A stretch of 64,000 nucleotides of DNA from NCBI GenBank assembly GCA_963706835.1, contig CAVPOB010000040.1, positions 248,001 through 312,000 of the forward strand, in the 5' to 3' direction. The position numbers and the translations under genes were made by a program. Numbering within the stretch: position 1 is the first letter of the stretch; every line of letters starts with the position of its first letter. Below the pieces are notes generated by a model. The model saw only the letters and a list, made by a program, of their open reading frames with translations, was not told the origin of the DNA and did no database searches. Positions 29,062 to 37,404 of the stretch are shown one piece after another. Source of the stretch: CAVXYG01 sp963706835. GTDB lineage: Bacteria; Actinomycetota; Actinomycetes; S36-B12; GCA-2699445.

Positions 29062-30350
29062 CAGTCGGCCCCCTCGACCCGCATCATGCCGGCGATGGAG
29101 CGCACCACCGGCGATCCGCGCAGCGCCGCCATCGTCGCCTGCAGGTCCGCTTCCCGGGCTCGGTGGGTGCGCACGATCAGCGTCGCCTCGTCGGCGGATC
29201 CCTCCTGACGCACACCGGCGATGCTGACGCCATGCTCGGCGAACAGCGACGCCACAGCCGCCAGCACGCCGGGCCGGTCGTCGACGTGCAGGTTCACGTA
29301 GTAGGCGGTGACCGCCTCGCCGATGGGCAGCAGGGGAAGGTTGGCGTGTGAGGACCGCGTCGGACCGGTGACGCCGGCCACCCGATGCCGGGCGACCGTC
29401 ACGATATCGCCGAGCACGGCGCTCGCTGTGGGCTGCCCGCCCGCGCCGCGCCCGTAGAACATCATCTCCCCGGCGGCTTCCGCGGTGACGAACACCGCGT
29501 TGAAGGCGTCGCGGACCGAGGCCAGCGGATGCGTGTTCGGCACCATCGCCGGGTGGACTCGCACGCCCACGCCACCGGGCAGTTGCTCCGCGATGGCCAG
29601 CAGCTTGATGACGAAGCCCATCTCGCGGGCCGCCTCGATGTCGGCGGCGGTGACGCCGGTGATGCCCTCGCAGAAGACGTCGGCCGCGGTCACCGAGGTG
29701 TGGAAGGCGAGCCCGGCGATGATGGCGGCCTTGGCAGCCGCGTCGTATCCGGCAACGTCTGCGGTCGGATCGGCCTCGGCGTATCCCAGCGCCTGCGCGT
29801 CGGCCAGCACCGAGGCGTAGTCGGCGCCCTCCTCGGCCATCTTGGTGAGGATGTAGTTCGTGGTGCCGTTGACGATACCCAGCACGCGGTAGATGCGGTC
29901 CCCGGCGAGGCTGTTCGACAGCGGCCGCAGCAGCGGGATCGCGCCGGCGACCGCAGCCTCGTAGTACAGGTCGGCACCATGGCGGGCTGCCAGCAGGTGC
30001 AGTTCGTCGCCGTGCTGGGCGATGAGCGCCTTGTTCGCCGTCACGACCGAGGATCCCGAGCGCAGGGCAGTCGCGACCAGATCATGCGCCAGATCGGTGC
30101 CGCCCATCAGTTCCACGACGATGTCGGCGCCGGAGCGCGCCAGTGCCGAGGCATCGGTGGTCACCAGTTCCGCGGGAATACCCTGGCGCGCCTTGCTCGG
30201 GTCGCGCACGGCGACCCCGGTCAGCTCCAGCGGCGCCCCCACGCGGGCCGCCAGCTCCGTGGCGTTGATGCGCAGCAGCCGAGCCACCTGCGACCCCACG
30301 GTGCCGCCCCCGATGAGGACGACCCGCAACGACTTCAGTTGCTCTGCCAC
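29061..30350 (-). CDS. hom: Homoserine dehydrogenase
   Basis: NAD(P)H-dependent reduction of aspartate semialdehyde to homoserine. 429 residues: Rossmann loop VVLIGGGTVGSQVARLL, catalytic-domain stretch GIVNGTTNYILTKM and GYAEADPTADVAGYDAA, and a C-terminal ACT domain (DRPGVLAAVASLFAEHG) that usually gives threonine feedback inhibition. The GTG at 30350 behind GGAGGCAGG is taken as start; the frame runs 17 residues further upstream without a ribosome binding site. The 63-bp repeat element 3 begins 73 bases upstream, so its promoter must lie in or before that element. Confidence 0.96.
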   Translation of the reverse strand: MAEQLKSLRVVLIGGGTVGSQVARLLRINATELAARVGAPLELTGVAVRDPSKARQGIPAELVTTDASALARSGADIVVELMGGTDLAHDLVATALRSGSSVVTANKALIAQHGDELHLLAARHGADLYYEAAVAGAIPLLRPLSNSLAGDRIYRVLGIVNGTTNYILTKMAEEGADYASVLADAQALGYAEADPTADVAGYDAAAKAAIIAGLAFHTSVTAADVFCEGITGVTAADIEAAREMGFVIKLLAIAEQLPGGVGVRVHPAMVPNTHPLASVRDAFNAVFVTAEAAGEMMFYGRGAGGQPTASAVLGDIVTVARHRVAGVTGPTRSSHANLPLLPIGEAVTAYYVNLHVDDRPGVLAAVASLFAEHGVSIAGVRQEGSADEATLIVRTHRAREADLQATMAALRGSPVVRSIAGMMRVEGAD

Positions 30351-30411
30351 CCCTGCCTCCTCGTTCCCTGCGGACCCACCGCACTCAAGATTCTCAGACA
30401 AGCCCGCCGCT

Positions 30412-30427
30412 GGCGTAATTCAGCTCA
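30412..30427. repeat. Direct repeat flanking element 3, left copy
   Basis: GGCGTAATTCAGCTCA here and GGCGTCATCCAGCTCA at 31606-31621 differ at two of 16 positions. They flank the terminal inverted repeats and could be a target duplication or a host repeat; the left copy overlaps the inverted repeat by five bases, which argues for caution. Confidence 0.4.
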
Positions 30428-31605
30428 TCACAATCTAGGGCGTACTGCTTCGGGCGGCGCCTCGGTATTGGTGCCGTTCCGCGGGGATGCGTGACTTCGC
30501 GGCTGCGCTGGGACGGAACGGCGATGCGCTTGGGTGCGGGTGTCGGCGGCCCCGAGCAGGGCTCCCGGGGCGGCAACCGTGCACCCGGCGTGGGGTTTGC
30601 ACCCGGGACGGGAGCTGTGCGGCCTCCGGGACGGCAACCGTGCACCCGTTGCGGGGGTTTGCACCCGGGACGGGGGCTGTGCGGGCCTCCGGGACGGCAA
30701 GCGTGCACCCGGCGTGGGGGTTTGCACCCGGGACGGGGGCTGTGCGGGCCTCCGGGACGGCAACCGTGCACCCGTTGCGGGGGTTTGCACCCGGGACGGG
30801 GGCTGTGCGGGCCTCCGGGACGGCAACCGTGCACCCGTTGCGGGGGTTTGCACCCGGGACGGGGGCTGTGCGGGCCTCCGGGACGGCAACCGTGCACCCG
30901 TTGCGGGGGTTTGCACCCGGAACGGGGGCTGTGCGGGCCTCCGGGACGGCAACCGTGCACCCGTTGCGGGGGTTTGCACCCGGAACGGGGGCTGTGCGGC
31001 CAGATCCGGCCGGTTCCGCCCCCGCGGCGGGTGCAAACCCCCGAACCGGGTGCACAGATGCCCCGCATACCGGACTCCCCGCCCCCGCGGCGGGTGCAAA
31101 CCCCCGAACCGGGTGCAGACGTCCCCCGGCGCAGCGACCCGAGGCCGCCCACATTGCCGACTGGATCCGCCGGACACCGGGAAGCGACCGCGCCCCCTCG
31201 GCGGGCCTCCGGGACGGCAACCGTGCACCCGTTGCGGGGGTCTGCACCCGGGACGGGGGCTGTGCGGGCCTCCGGGACGGCAACCGTGCACCCGTTGCGG
31301 GGGTTTGCACCCGGAACGGGGGCTGTGCGGCCAGATCCGGCCGGTTCCGCCCCCGCGGCGGGTGCAAACCCCCGAACCGGGTGCAGAGATGCCCCGCATA
31401 CCGGACTCCCCGCCCCCGCGGCGGGTGCAAACCCCCGAACCGGGTGCAGACGTCCCCAGGCGCAGCGACCCGAGGCCGCCCACGTTGCCGACTGGCTCCG
31501 CCGCCCGGACACCGGGAAGCGACCGCGCCCCGGGGCCTCCGGGACGGCAACGGCCAGCTCCACCCGCAGCCGCCGGAGCCCACGACACTCCCGATTGCGA
31601 TGAGC
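30423..31605. repeat. 63-bp repeat element 3 with terminal inverted repeats
   Basis: The largest and best-preserved element. Seven direct units (anchors 30579, 30640, 30703, 30766, 30829, 30892 and 30955, spacing 61 then 63) are followed by two inverted units (31018, 31081), then a second series of two direct units (about 31218 and 31281) and two inverted (about 31344 and 31407). The ends GCTCATCACAATC (30423-30435) and GATTGCGATGAGC (31593-31605) are inverted repeats matching at 12 of 13 positions. Next to the left end lies GGGCGTACTGCTTCGG. GCCGTTCC (30473) and GGAACGGC (30515) form a hairpin inside the left arm. Located between lysA and hom. Confidence 0.9.
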
Positions 31606-31621
31606 GGCGTCATCCAGCTCA
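31606..31621. repeat. Direct repeat flanking element 3, right copy
   Basis: GGCGTCATCCAGCTCA, abutting the right terminal inverted repeat; partner of 30412-30427. It is followed by three tandem copies of CCAGCCGGT (31626-31652) just before the lysA stop. Confidence 0.4.
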
Positions 31622-31659
31622 GCGATCCAGCCGGTCCAGCCGGTCCAGCCGCCCCGGGA

Positions 31660-33069
31660 CTACTCGTCGAGCACCGGATCGAGGCGAAACAGGTCGGTCA
31701 GCGTCTCCCGGCGCAGCACCGTCTCGACCCCGCCATCGTGTACCGCGACCACGGCCGGCCTCGGCAGATAGTTGTAGTTGCTGGCCATCGCGCGGCAATA
31801 GGCACCGGTGCCGGCCACCGCGAGCAGATCGCCGGGGGCGAGATCGGCCGGCAACCAGGCTTCCCGCACCACGATGTCGCCGCTCTCGCAGTGCTTGCCC
31901 ACCACGCGGGACAGCACGGGGTCGGCAGCGGAGACCCGCGACGCCAGCGTGACGCTGTAGTCGGCGTCGTACAGGGCGGTGCGGATGTTGTCACTCATCC
32001 CGCCGTCGACCGAGACGTAGGTGCGCTGCTGCCCGGCGTCGAGCGCGACGCGCTTGACGGTACCGACCTCGTACAGCGTCACCCCCACCGGGCCGATCAG
32101 GGCCCGACCGGGCTCGAAGGCCAGGTGCGGCGTCGGCAGCCCCGCGGCCCGAGCCTCCGCCGCGACGATCGTGCGCAACTGCCGCGCCATGGCAGCGACG
32201 CGCGGCGGGTCGTCGCTGACCGTGTAGGCGATGCCCATGCCGCCCCCGAGGTTCACCTCGGCCACGGAGACGCCCAGTTCGGCCTGCACCCCGGCAGCGA
32301 AACGCATCATGCGGTGGGCGGCGACCTCGAAGCCGGCCGCGTCGAAGATCTGGGACCCGATGTGGGAGTGCAGCCCGATCAGGTGCAGCGATGGCAGCGC
32401 GACAACGCGGCGCACGGCCTCCATCGCATCCCCGGAGCCCACCGACAGCCCGAACTTCTGGTCCTCGTGGGCGGTCGCGATGAACTCGTGGGTATGGGCC
32501 TCCACGCCGAGGGTCACCCGGACCATCACGTCGGCCACCACCGAGCGGGCCGCCGCCGCCGACGCCACCCGGGCAATCTCGACGAAGGAGTCCACGACCA
32601 ACCGGCCCACCCCGGCATCCAGGGCGCGCTCGATCTCGGCCATGGACTTGTTGTTGCCGTGGAACAGGATCCGTCGCGCGGGGAATCCGGCGCGTAGCGC
32701 GACCTCGAGCTCACCGCCGCTGGCCACGTCCAGGCCCAGACCGGCGGCCTCCACCCAGCGGGCAACCGAACCGGTCAGGAACGCCTTGCCGGCGTAGTAG
32801 ACGGTCGCATCGCCGTACTCGCGCCGGTACTCGGCGGCGAGGTCGGCGAAGTGGGCGCGGTCGAGGATGAACAGCGGCGACCCGTGCTCGGCAACGGCGT
32901 CGCGGACGTCCACTCCCCCGATGAGCAGCTGCCCATCGCGGCCACGGCGGGCGGTCGCGGGCCAGACCCCATCAGCCAGGGCTGCGGCATCCTCCGCCGA
33001 CACCGGCTGCGCCGCGGCTGGATCGCGATGCGGCTCGGCATGGCGGGGACCGGCGGGGTGTACGGGCAT
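31660..33069 (-). CDS. lysA: Diaminopimelate decarboxylase
   Basis: PLP enzyme making lysine from meso-diaminopimelate. 469 residues, intact. PLP lysine in VYYAGKAFLTGSVARW, glycine loop LGGGMGIAYTVSD, HSHIGSQIFD, and the partner-subunit cysteine motif GKHCESGDIVV that completes the active site. It follows argS by 41 bases on the same strand, the conserved actinobacterial argS-lysA pair; downstream lie repeat element 3 and hom. ATG start at 33069 gives an N-terminal extension of about 30 low-complexity residues, so an internal start is possible. Confidence 0.96.
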   Translation of the reverse strand: MPVHPAGPRHAEPHRDPAAAQPVSAEDAAALADGVWPATARRGRDGQLLIGGVDVRDAVAEHGSPLFILDRAHFADLAAEYRREYGDATVYYAGKAFLTGSVARWVEAAGLGLDVASGGELEVALRAGFPARRILFHGNNKSMAEIERALDAGVGRLVVDSFVEIARVASAAAARSVVADVMVRVTLGVEAHTHEFIATAHEDQKFGLSVGSGDAMEAVRRVVALPSLHLIGLHSHIGSQIFDAAGFEVAAHRMMRFAAGVQAELGVSVAEVNLGGGMGIAYTVSDDPPRVAAMARQLRTIVAAEARAAGLPTPHLAFEPGRALIGPVGVTLYEVGTVKRVALDAGQQRTYVSVDGGMSDNIRTALYDADYSVTLASRVSAADPVLSRVVGKHCESGDIVVREAWLPADLAPGDLLAVAGTGAYCRAMASNYNYLPRPAVVAVHDGGVETVLRRETLTDLFRLDPVLDE

Positions 33070-33109
33070 GCTTCAAGCCTACGGTGCGGCGCGGCCGGTA
33101 TCGGATGCG

Positions 33110-34768
33110 CTACATCCGATCCGGCGCGGTCACGCCGCACAGATCGAGGCCGTTGCTGACCACCTGGCGGGCGGCTGCGCACAGCCAGAGCCGGGCGATA
33201 TGCACCGGGGCCGTCGCCTCGTCGCTGCGGGGCAGGACCCGGCAGGAGTCATAGAACTTGTGGTAGGCGGTGGCGACATCCTCCAGGTAGCGCGCCACCC
33301 GGTGCGGTTCGCGCAACTCCGCCGCGGCGCTGACGACGCGGGGAAACTCGGCCAGCGCGGCGATCAGTTCCGACTCCCGGTCGTGGCTGAGCAGTGCGGG
33401 GTCGAAGCGCTCGTGCTGCCAATCGATGCCCAACTGCGCGCCATTGCGCAGCACGCTGCTGATGCGGGCGTGGGCGTACTGCACATAGAAGACCGGGTTG
33501 TCGTTCGTGCGCTGCACCAGCAGGTCGAGGTCAAGCACCAGCGGGCTGTCGGCCGGATAGCGGATCAGCGAGTACCGGGCCGCGTCCACGCCGACCTCCT
33601 CCACGAGGTCCTCCAGCGTGATGATGTTGCCGGCCCGCTTGGACAGCCGGACCTCCTGTCCCCCACGGGTCATCTTCACCAACTGGCCGATGAGGATCTC
33701 GATATTGGCGTCCATGTCGTCGCCGGCGCACGCGGCCACGGCCCGCAGCCGGTTGACGTAGCCGTGATGGTCGGCCCCGAGCAGGTAGATGCACAGGTCG
33801 AAGCCGCGGCTGCGCTTGTCGACGTAGTAGGCGGTATCGGAGGAGAAGTACGTCATCTCACCGTCGGCCTTGATGAGCACCCGGTCCTTGTCATCGCCGA
33901 AGTCGGTGGTCCGCAGCCACACCGCGCCGTCCGCCTCGTAGACGTGCCCCTGCTCGCGGAGCTTGGCCAGCCCGCGGTCCACGGCACCGGATTCGTGCAG
34001 GTAGCGCTCGGAGTACCAGACGTCGAAATCGGTGCGGAACAGGTGCAGGACGTCCTTGTGCTGCTGCAGCTGCAGGGCGTACCCCGCCTCGCGGAAGGCC
34101 ACCATCTGGTCGGTGCCGGAGAGCTCGGCGTACTCGGGGTGCTCGCCGAGCACGGTCGCTGCCAGATCGGTGATGTAGCCGCCGTGGTAGCCGTCCTCCG
34201 GGATCGGCTCGCCCTTGGCCGCCGCGGCGATCGAGGCCCCGAAGCGGTCCATCTGCACGCCGCGGTCATTGACGTAGAACTCGCGGGCCACGGTTGCACC
34301 GGCCGCCTGCAGCACGCGGGCCAGCGCGTCCCCGAGCGCCGCCCACCGGGTATGCCCGAGGTGCAGCGGTCCGGTGGGGTTCGCCGAGATGAACTCGACG
34401 TTGATGGCGACCCCGTCGAGGTCGTCGACCTGGCCGTACTGCGGACCGGCGGCAACGATCGTGGCCACCAACTCGCCCTGCGCGGCGCGATCCACCGTGA
34501 TGTTGAGGAAGCCCGGCCCGGCCACGGCCACCGCGGCGATGCCCGGCAGGCCCTGCAGCCGCTCTGCCAGCAGGCTGGCCAGGTCCCGAGGGGGCATGCC
34601 CGCCCGCTTGGCCAGCACCAGCGCGGCGTTGGTCGCATAGTCCCCGTGCTCGCGGATCTTGGGGCGCTCGATCGTGACGGTGGACGGCACCTCGACGTCG
34701 ATCACCGCGTCGGCAACGAGGTCGGCGATTGCGGACAGCACGAGGTCGCGCAAGGATTCCGGCGTCAT
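33110..34768 (-). CDS. argS: Arginyl-tRNA synthetase
   Basis: Class I synthetase, 552 residues, intact. It has the HIGH-like motif in NPTGPLHLGHTRWAALGD, the KMSKS-like loop EVRLSKRAGNIITLED and the C-terminal DALR anticodon-binding domain, ending DLCGVTAPDRM. Start ATG 34768. First gene of the argS-lysA pair; a 42-base gap follows before lysA. Confidence 0.97.
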   Translation of the reverse strand: MTPESLRDLVLSAIADLVADAVIDVEVPSTVTIERPKIREHGDYATNAALVLAKRAGMPPRDLASLLAERLQGLPGIAAVAVAGPGFLNITVDRAAQGELVATIVAAGPQYGQVDDLDGVAINVEFISANPTGPLHLGHTRWAALGDALARVLQAAGATVAREFYVNDRGVQMDRFGASIAAAAKGEPIPEDGYHGGYITDLAATVLGEHPEYAELSGTDQMVAFREAGYALQLQQHKDVLHLFRTDFDVWYSERYLHESGAVDRGLAKLREQGHVYEADGAVWLRTTDFGDDKDRVLIKADGEMTYFSSDTAYYVDKRSRGFDLCIYLLGADHHGYVNRLRAVAACAGDDMDANIEILIGQLVKMTRGGQEVRLSKRAGNIITLEDLVEEVGVDAARYSLIRYPADSPLVLDLDLLVQRTNDNPVFYVQYAHARISSVLRNGAQLGIDWQHERFDPALLSHDRESELIAALAEFPRVVSAAAELREPHRVARYLEDVATAYHKFYDSCRVLPRSDEATAPVHIARLWLCAAARQVVSNGLDLCGVTAPDRM

Positions 34769-34826
34769 GACGCCAGCCTAGTGGCCCGCCGCCGGCGAGT
34801 CCGGCCCACCTGGAGCGGTTCGGCCG

Positions 34827-35090
34827 CTACGCCGCCAGCACGAGCAGCACGATCCCTATGCCCGCGGCACTCCCGGCTGCCGCCCACAGCCTGGTGCGGG
34901 TACCGGGGGGCAGCATGCTGGCCGCCACGGTGCGGTCCTCGATCATCTGTCCGCCCGGACCCCAGTGCGCGCCGTGACGGCGGTCCAGCACGTCGTCGTA
35001 GTGGTGACGCGCATAACTGGCGTCGATGGCCAGCAGCGCAAGCGTGGCCGCCGCGGTGAACAGCATGAAGAACGACAGCACGAACAGCAT
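34827..35090 (-). CDS. Small membrane protein of unknown function
   Basis: 87 residues with two hydrophobic helices at about residues 1-22 (MLFVLSFFMLFTAAATLALL) and 66-86, separated by a polar loop rich in His, Arg and Asp (YARHHYDDVLDRRHGAHWG). Not recognised. The ATG at 35090 sits behind GGGGGTTTTGCC; the frame is open further upstream but becomes antisense to the yccF region. It diverges from yccF and could be cotranscribed with argS only from its own promoter, since argS starts 58 bases downstream on the same strand. Confidence 0.6.
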   Translation of the reverse strand: MLFVLSFFMLFTAAATLALLAIDASYARHHYDDVLDRRHGAHWGPGGQMIEDRTVAASMLPPGTRTRLWAAAGSAAGIGIVLLVLAA

Positions 35091-35186
35091 GGCAAAACCC
35101 CCGATATGGCTTGCACTCAACGGTACGGCCTGTCTGCGGCGCCGTTGGTCCCGCGCAATACCGCACACTGGCAGTGGAGGAGTCGC

Positions 35187-35615
35187 ATGCAGATCATTCG
35201 TGTCATCGCCAACGTGTTCTGGCTGATCCTGGCGGGCTGGGCCAGCGCCCTGGGCTATGCCATCGCCGGCGTCGTGATGTTCCTGCTGGTGGTCACCATC
35301 CCGTTCGGCATCGCATCGTTCCGGCTGGCCGTGTACGCGTTGTGGCCGTTCGGCAACACGGTGCTGCCGGATCCGCAGGCCGGGGCGGCCAGCACGATCG
35401 GCAACGTGCTGTGGTTCATCCTGGCAGGGTGGTGGCTGGCGCTGGGCCAGCTCATGGTGGGCGTGCTGTACTGCCTGACGATCATCGGCATCCCGTTCGG
35501 CATCGCGAACTTCAAACTGGCCCGGCTGTCGATCAATCCCCTCGGCAAGCGTGTGGTGCCGATCGAGTACGCCGATGCCTTCGCCGTCGGCTACCACTCA
35601 CAGGCCGTTCGCTAG
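35187..35615 (+). CDS. YccF domain-containing membrane protein
   Basis: 142 residues made of two tandem YccF domains, each a hydrophobic hairpin: IANVFWLILAGWASALGYAI plus VVTIPFGIASFRLAVYALWP, then IGNVLWFILAGWWLALGQLM plus LTIIGIPFGIANFKLARLSI. The repeated IPFGIA(S/N)F motif defines the family. Inner-membrane protein of unknown function. Start ATG 35187 behind GGAGGAGTCG. Confidence 0.9.
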   Translation: MQIIRVIANVFWLILAGWASALGYAIAGVVMFLLVVTIPFGIASFRLAVYALWPFGNTVLPDPQAGAASTIGNVLWFILAGWWLALGQLMVGVLYCLTIIGIPFGIANFKLARLSINPLGKRVVPIEYADAFAVGYHSQAVR

Positions 35616-35630
35616 GCCGGGGCGGCCCGG

Positions 35631-36495
35631 CTAGCGCAGCAACTGGGTGATCTCGACCGACACGTTCAGTTTTGCGGCGCCGCCGCCGGCGTACAGGCCC
35701 TTGATCGGTGGCACGTCGTTGTAGTCCCGGCCCCTGGCGACCAGGACGTGGGCCGATCCGACCTGCCGATTGTTGGTGGGATCGAACCCCTCCCAGGATC
35801 CGTCCCACGTCTCGATCCAGGCGTGCGATTCACCCATCACGGCCGTCCCCACCGCCTCCTCCTCGGTGTGGAGGTAGCCGGAGACGTAGCGCGCAGGGAT
35901 GCCCAGCGAGCGCAGCAGCGACAGGGCCGCGTGCGTGAAGTCCTGGCAGACGCCGTGCTTGGCCTTCCACGCCTCATGGGCGGTCGTGGAGACGCGTCGT
36001 GACGCCGGGGGTGTAGCGCATCCGGCCGTGCACCTCCTCCACGACGGCTCGGATGGCGTCGGCCGGCGCCGGCAGCCGCCGCAGCTCGTCGACCAGGGCC
36101 GCACGGTCGGGGTCGGCCGCCGCGTCGTCGACGTAGGAGGTCCGCTCGAGGAACTCGCACCACCGGTCGATGACGGCGGGCGCGGCGATCTCCTCCCAGG
36201 ACAGGCCGGGCGCCTCGGGGTGCCCGGCCGGGGTATCCACCACCGACGTCGCGGTGACGGTCATGGCGCGATGCGGATCATGCAGATCGAACGCCTCCAC
36301 CGCCGCGCCCCAGTAGTCCCGGTAGGCGTAGACCGCGCCACGCGGCTGCAGGTGCAGCTCATGACGGATCAGCACCTGCCGCTCGAGGTCCAGCGGCGTC
36401 ATGCGCGCCTCGTTGAAGGAGGCGCGCACGTCCGACAGGTAGTCGTAGGTGCTCTCGTGGACGATCCGCAGCCGGCGGCCGCCGTGTCCCTGCAT
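35631..36495 (-). CDS. Transglutaminase-like protein with N-terminal bacterial domain (one indel)
   Basis: A papain-fold transglutaminase-like enzyme or peptidase. The N-terminal beta domain (LRIVHESTYDYLSDVRASF) is the usual partner domain. The catalytic triad is visible as Cys in GVCQDFTHAALSLLRSLG, His in GESHAWIETW and Asp in EGFDPTNN. An extra base near 35995 (VTTVSTTAHEAWKAKHG expected) splits the frame; the error makes GACGCGTC. Start ATG 36495 overlaps the stop of the alpha-E gene. Together with the two genes upstream it makes the conserved ATP-grasp/alpha-E/transglutaminase triad, whose chemistry is unproven but suggests peptide-bond making and breaking. Confidence 0.9.
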
Positions 36496-37404
36496 CAGTG
36501 GCTCCACACGATCGTGCCGGATTGGCTGAAGAAGTTGCGTGCCGCGGCCCCACTGGCTCGGGCGGCAGCGATCTGCGCCTGCCCGGCGAGGGCATCGATG
36601 TCCTCGGGGCCGGGTGCGATCACGTACTCCAGCTGGCTGCGAATCATGCCGCACTCGCGCATCAGTTCGCCGCGGTCACTGCGCCCCCTTGTCGACCAGG
36701 CCGCGCACCGCGGACTCCGCCGACTGGGCGCTCATCAGCAGGGAGCGCGGGAACGTGCTGGTCCAGCACCAGGAAGCTGCGCACCGGTTCGCCGGTCCAA
36801 GCGGGTGCTTGGTGCGCAGGAAGCTGTTCAGCCCGCCTGCCGCGCGCAGCGTCGCCACTGGGCCGCTCTCCGGCCACAACTGGTCGTGCCGCACCGCGAG
36901 CAGCCGGGTCGTCATGTCCATCCGCTCCAGGGAGCGGCCGAGCGAGAGGAACAGGTAGCCCTCGTCGCGCGACATCGTCCATTCGATGACGCCGTGGGCC
37001 ACGAGCAGGCGCTCCACGACGCGGTGCAGCCCGACCCCCGGACTGGCCGCGAAGAGCAGGCCCCGGCTCAGCGAGATGTGGGCGGAGTTGAGCGCCTCGA
37101 AGACGTCCACCGACAGTTGGTCCCGCACAGCGCGCGCGTTCTCCCGGGCCGCGGCCACGGCTCCTCGCACCGTCGAGGGGTCGCTGGGCTGCCCGATCAC
37201 GGCAGTGACCAGCCCGCCGGCATCGCTGACCTGCGGCGCATTGATCGACAGCGCGTCCAGCAGCGCCGCGGAACCGATGTCCTCGGCCACGCTGCGGTCC
37301 TCGATGAGCAGATGGTGATGCTCCGCCAGCAGCCGGGCGGTCGCCTCGGCGCGCTCGAGGTAGCGGCCGATCCAGAAGAACGACTCTGCGATGCGGCTCA
37401 GCAT
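36495..37404 (-). CDS. Alpha-E domain-containing protein (three indels)
   Basis: An all-helical protein of the alpha-E family (DUF403), about 303 residues after repair. It starts MLSRIAESFFWIGRYLERAE, the family hallmark, has DEGYLFLSLGRSLERMDMTT in the middle and ends ARNFFSQSGTIVWSH. Frames change near 36805, 36757 and 36695 (joins FLRTKHP-AWTGEPVRSF, VLDSTFPRSLL and SDRGELMRECG). The function is unknown; it always travels with a circularly permuted ATP-grasp and a transglutaminase. It overlaps the ATP-grasp gene by seven bases. Confidence 0.9.

Noticed and set aside
30579..31018. CRISPR array
   Set aside because: The whole 63-bp unit including the would-be spacer is conserved, units invert, and no cas gene is present.
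30487..31613. Long open frames on both strands in the repeat arrays, encoding 21-residue Pro/Gly/Cys-rich repeats
   Set aside because: A 63-bp period keeps every stop-free frame open. Orientation flips inside the arrays, no ribosome binding site or conserved start is seen, and opposing strands are equally open.
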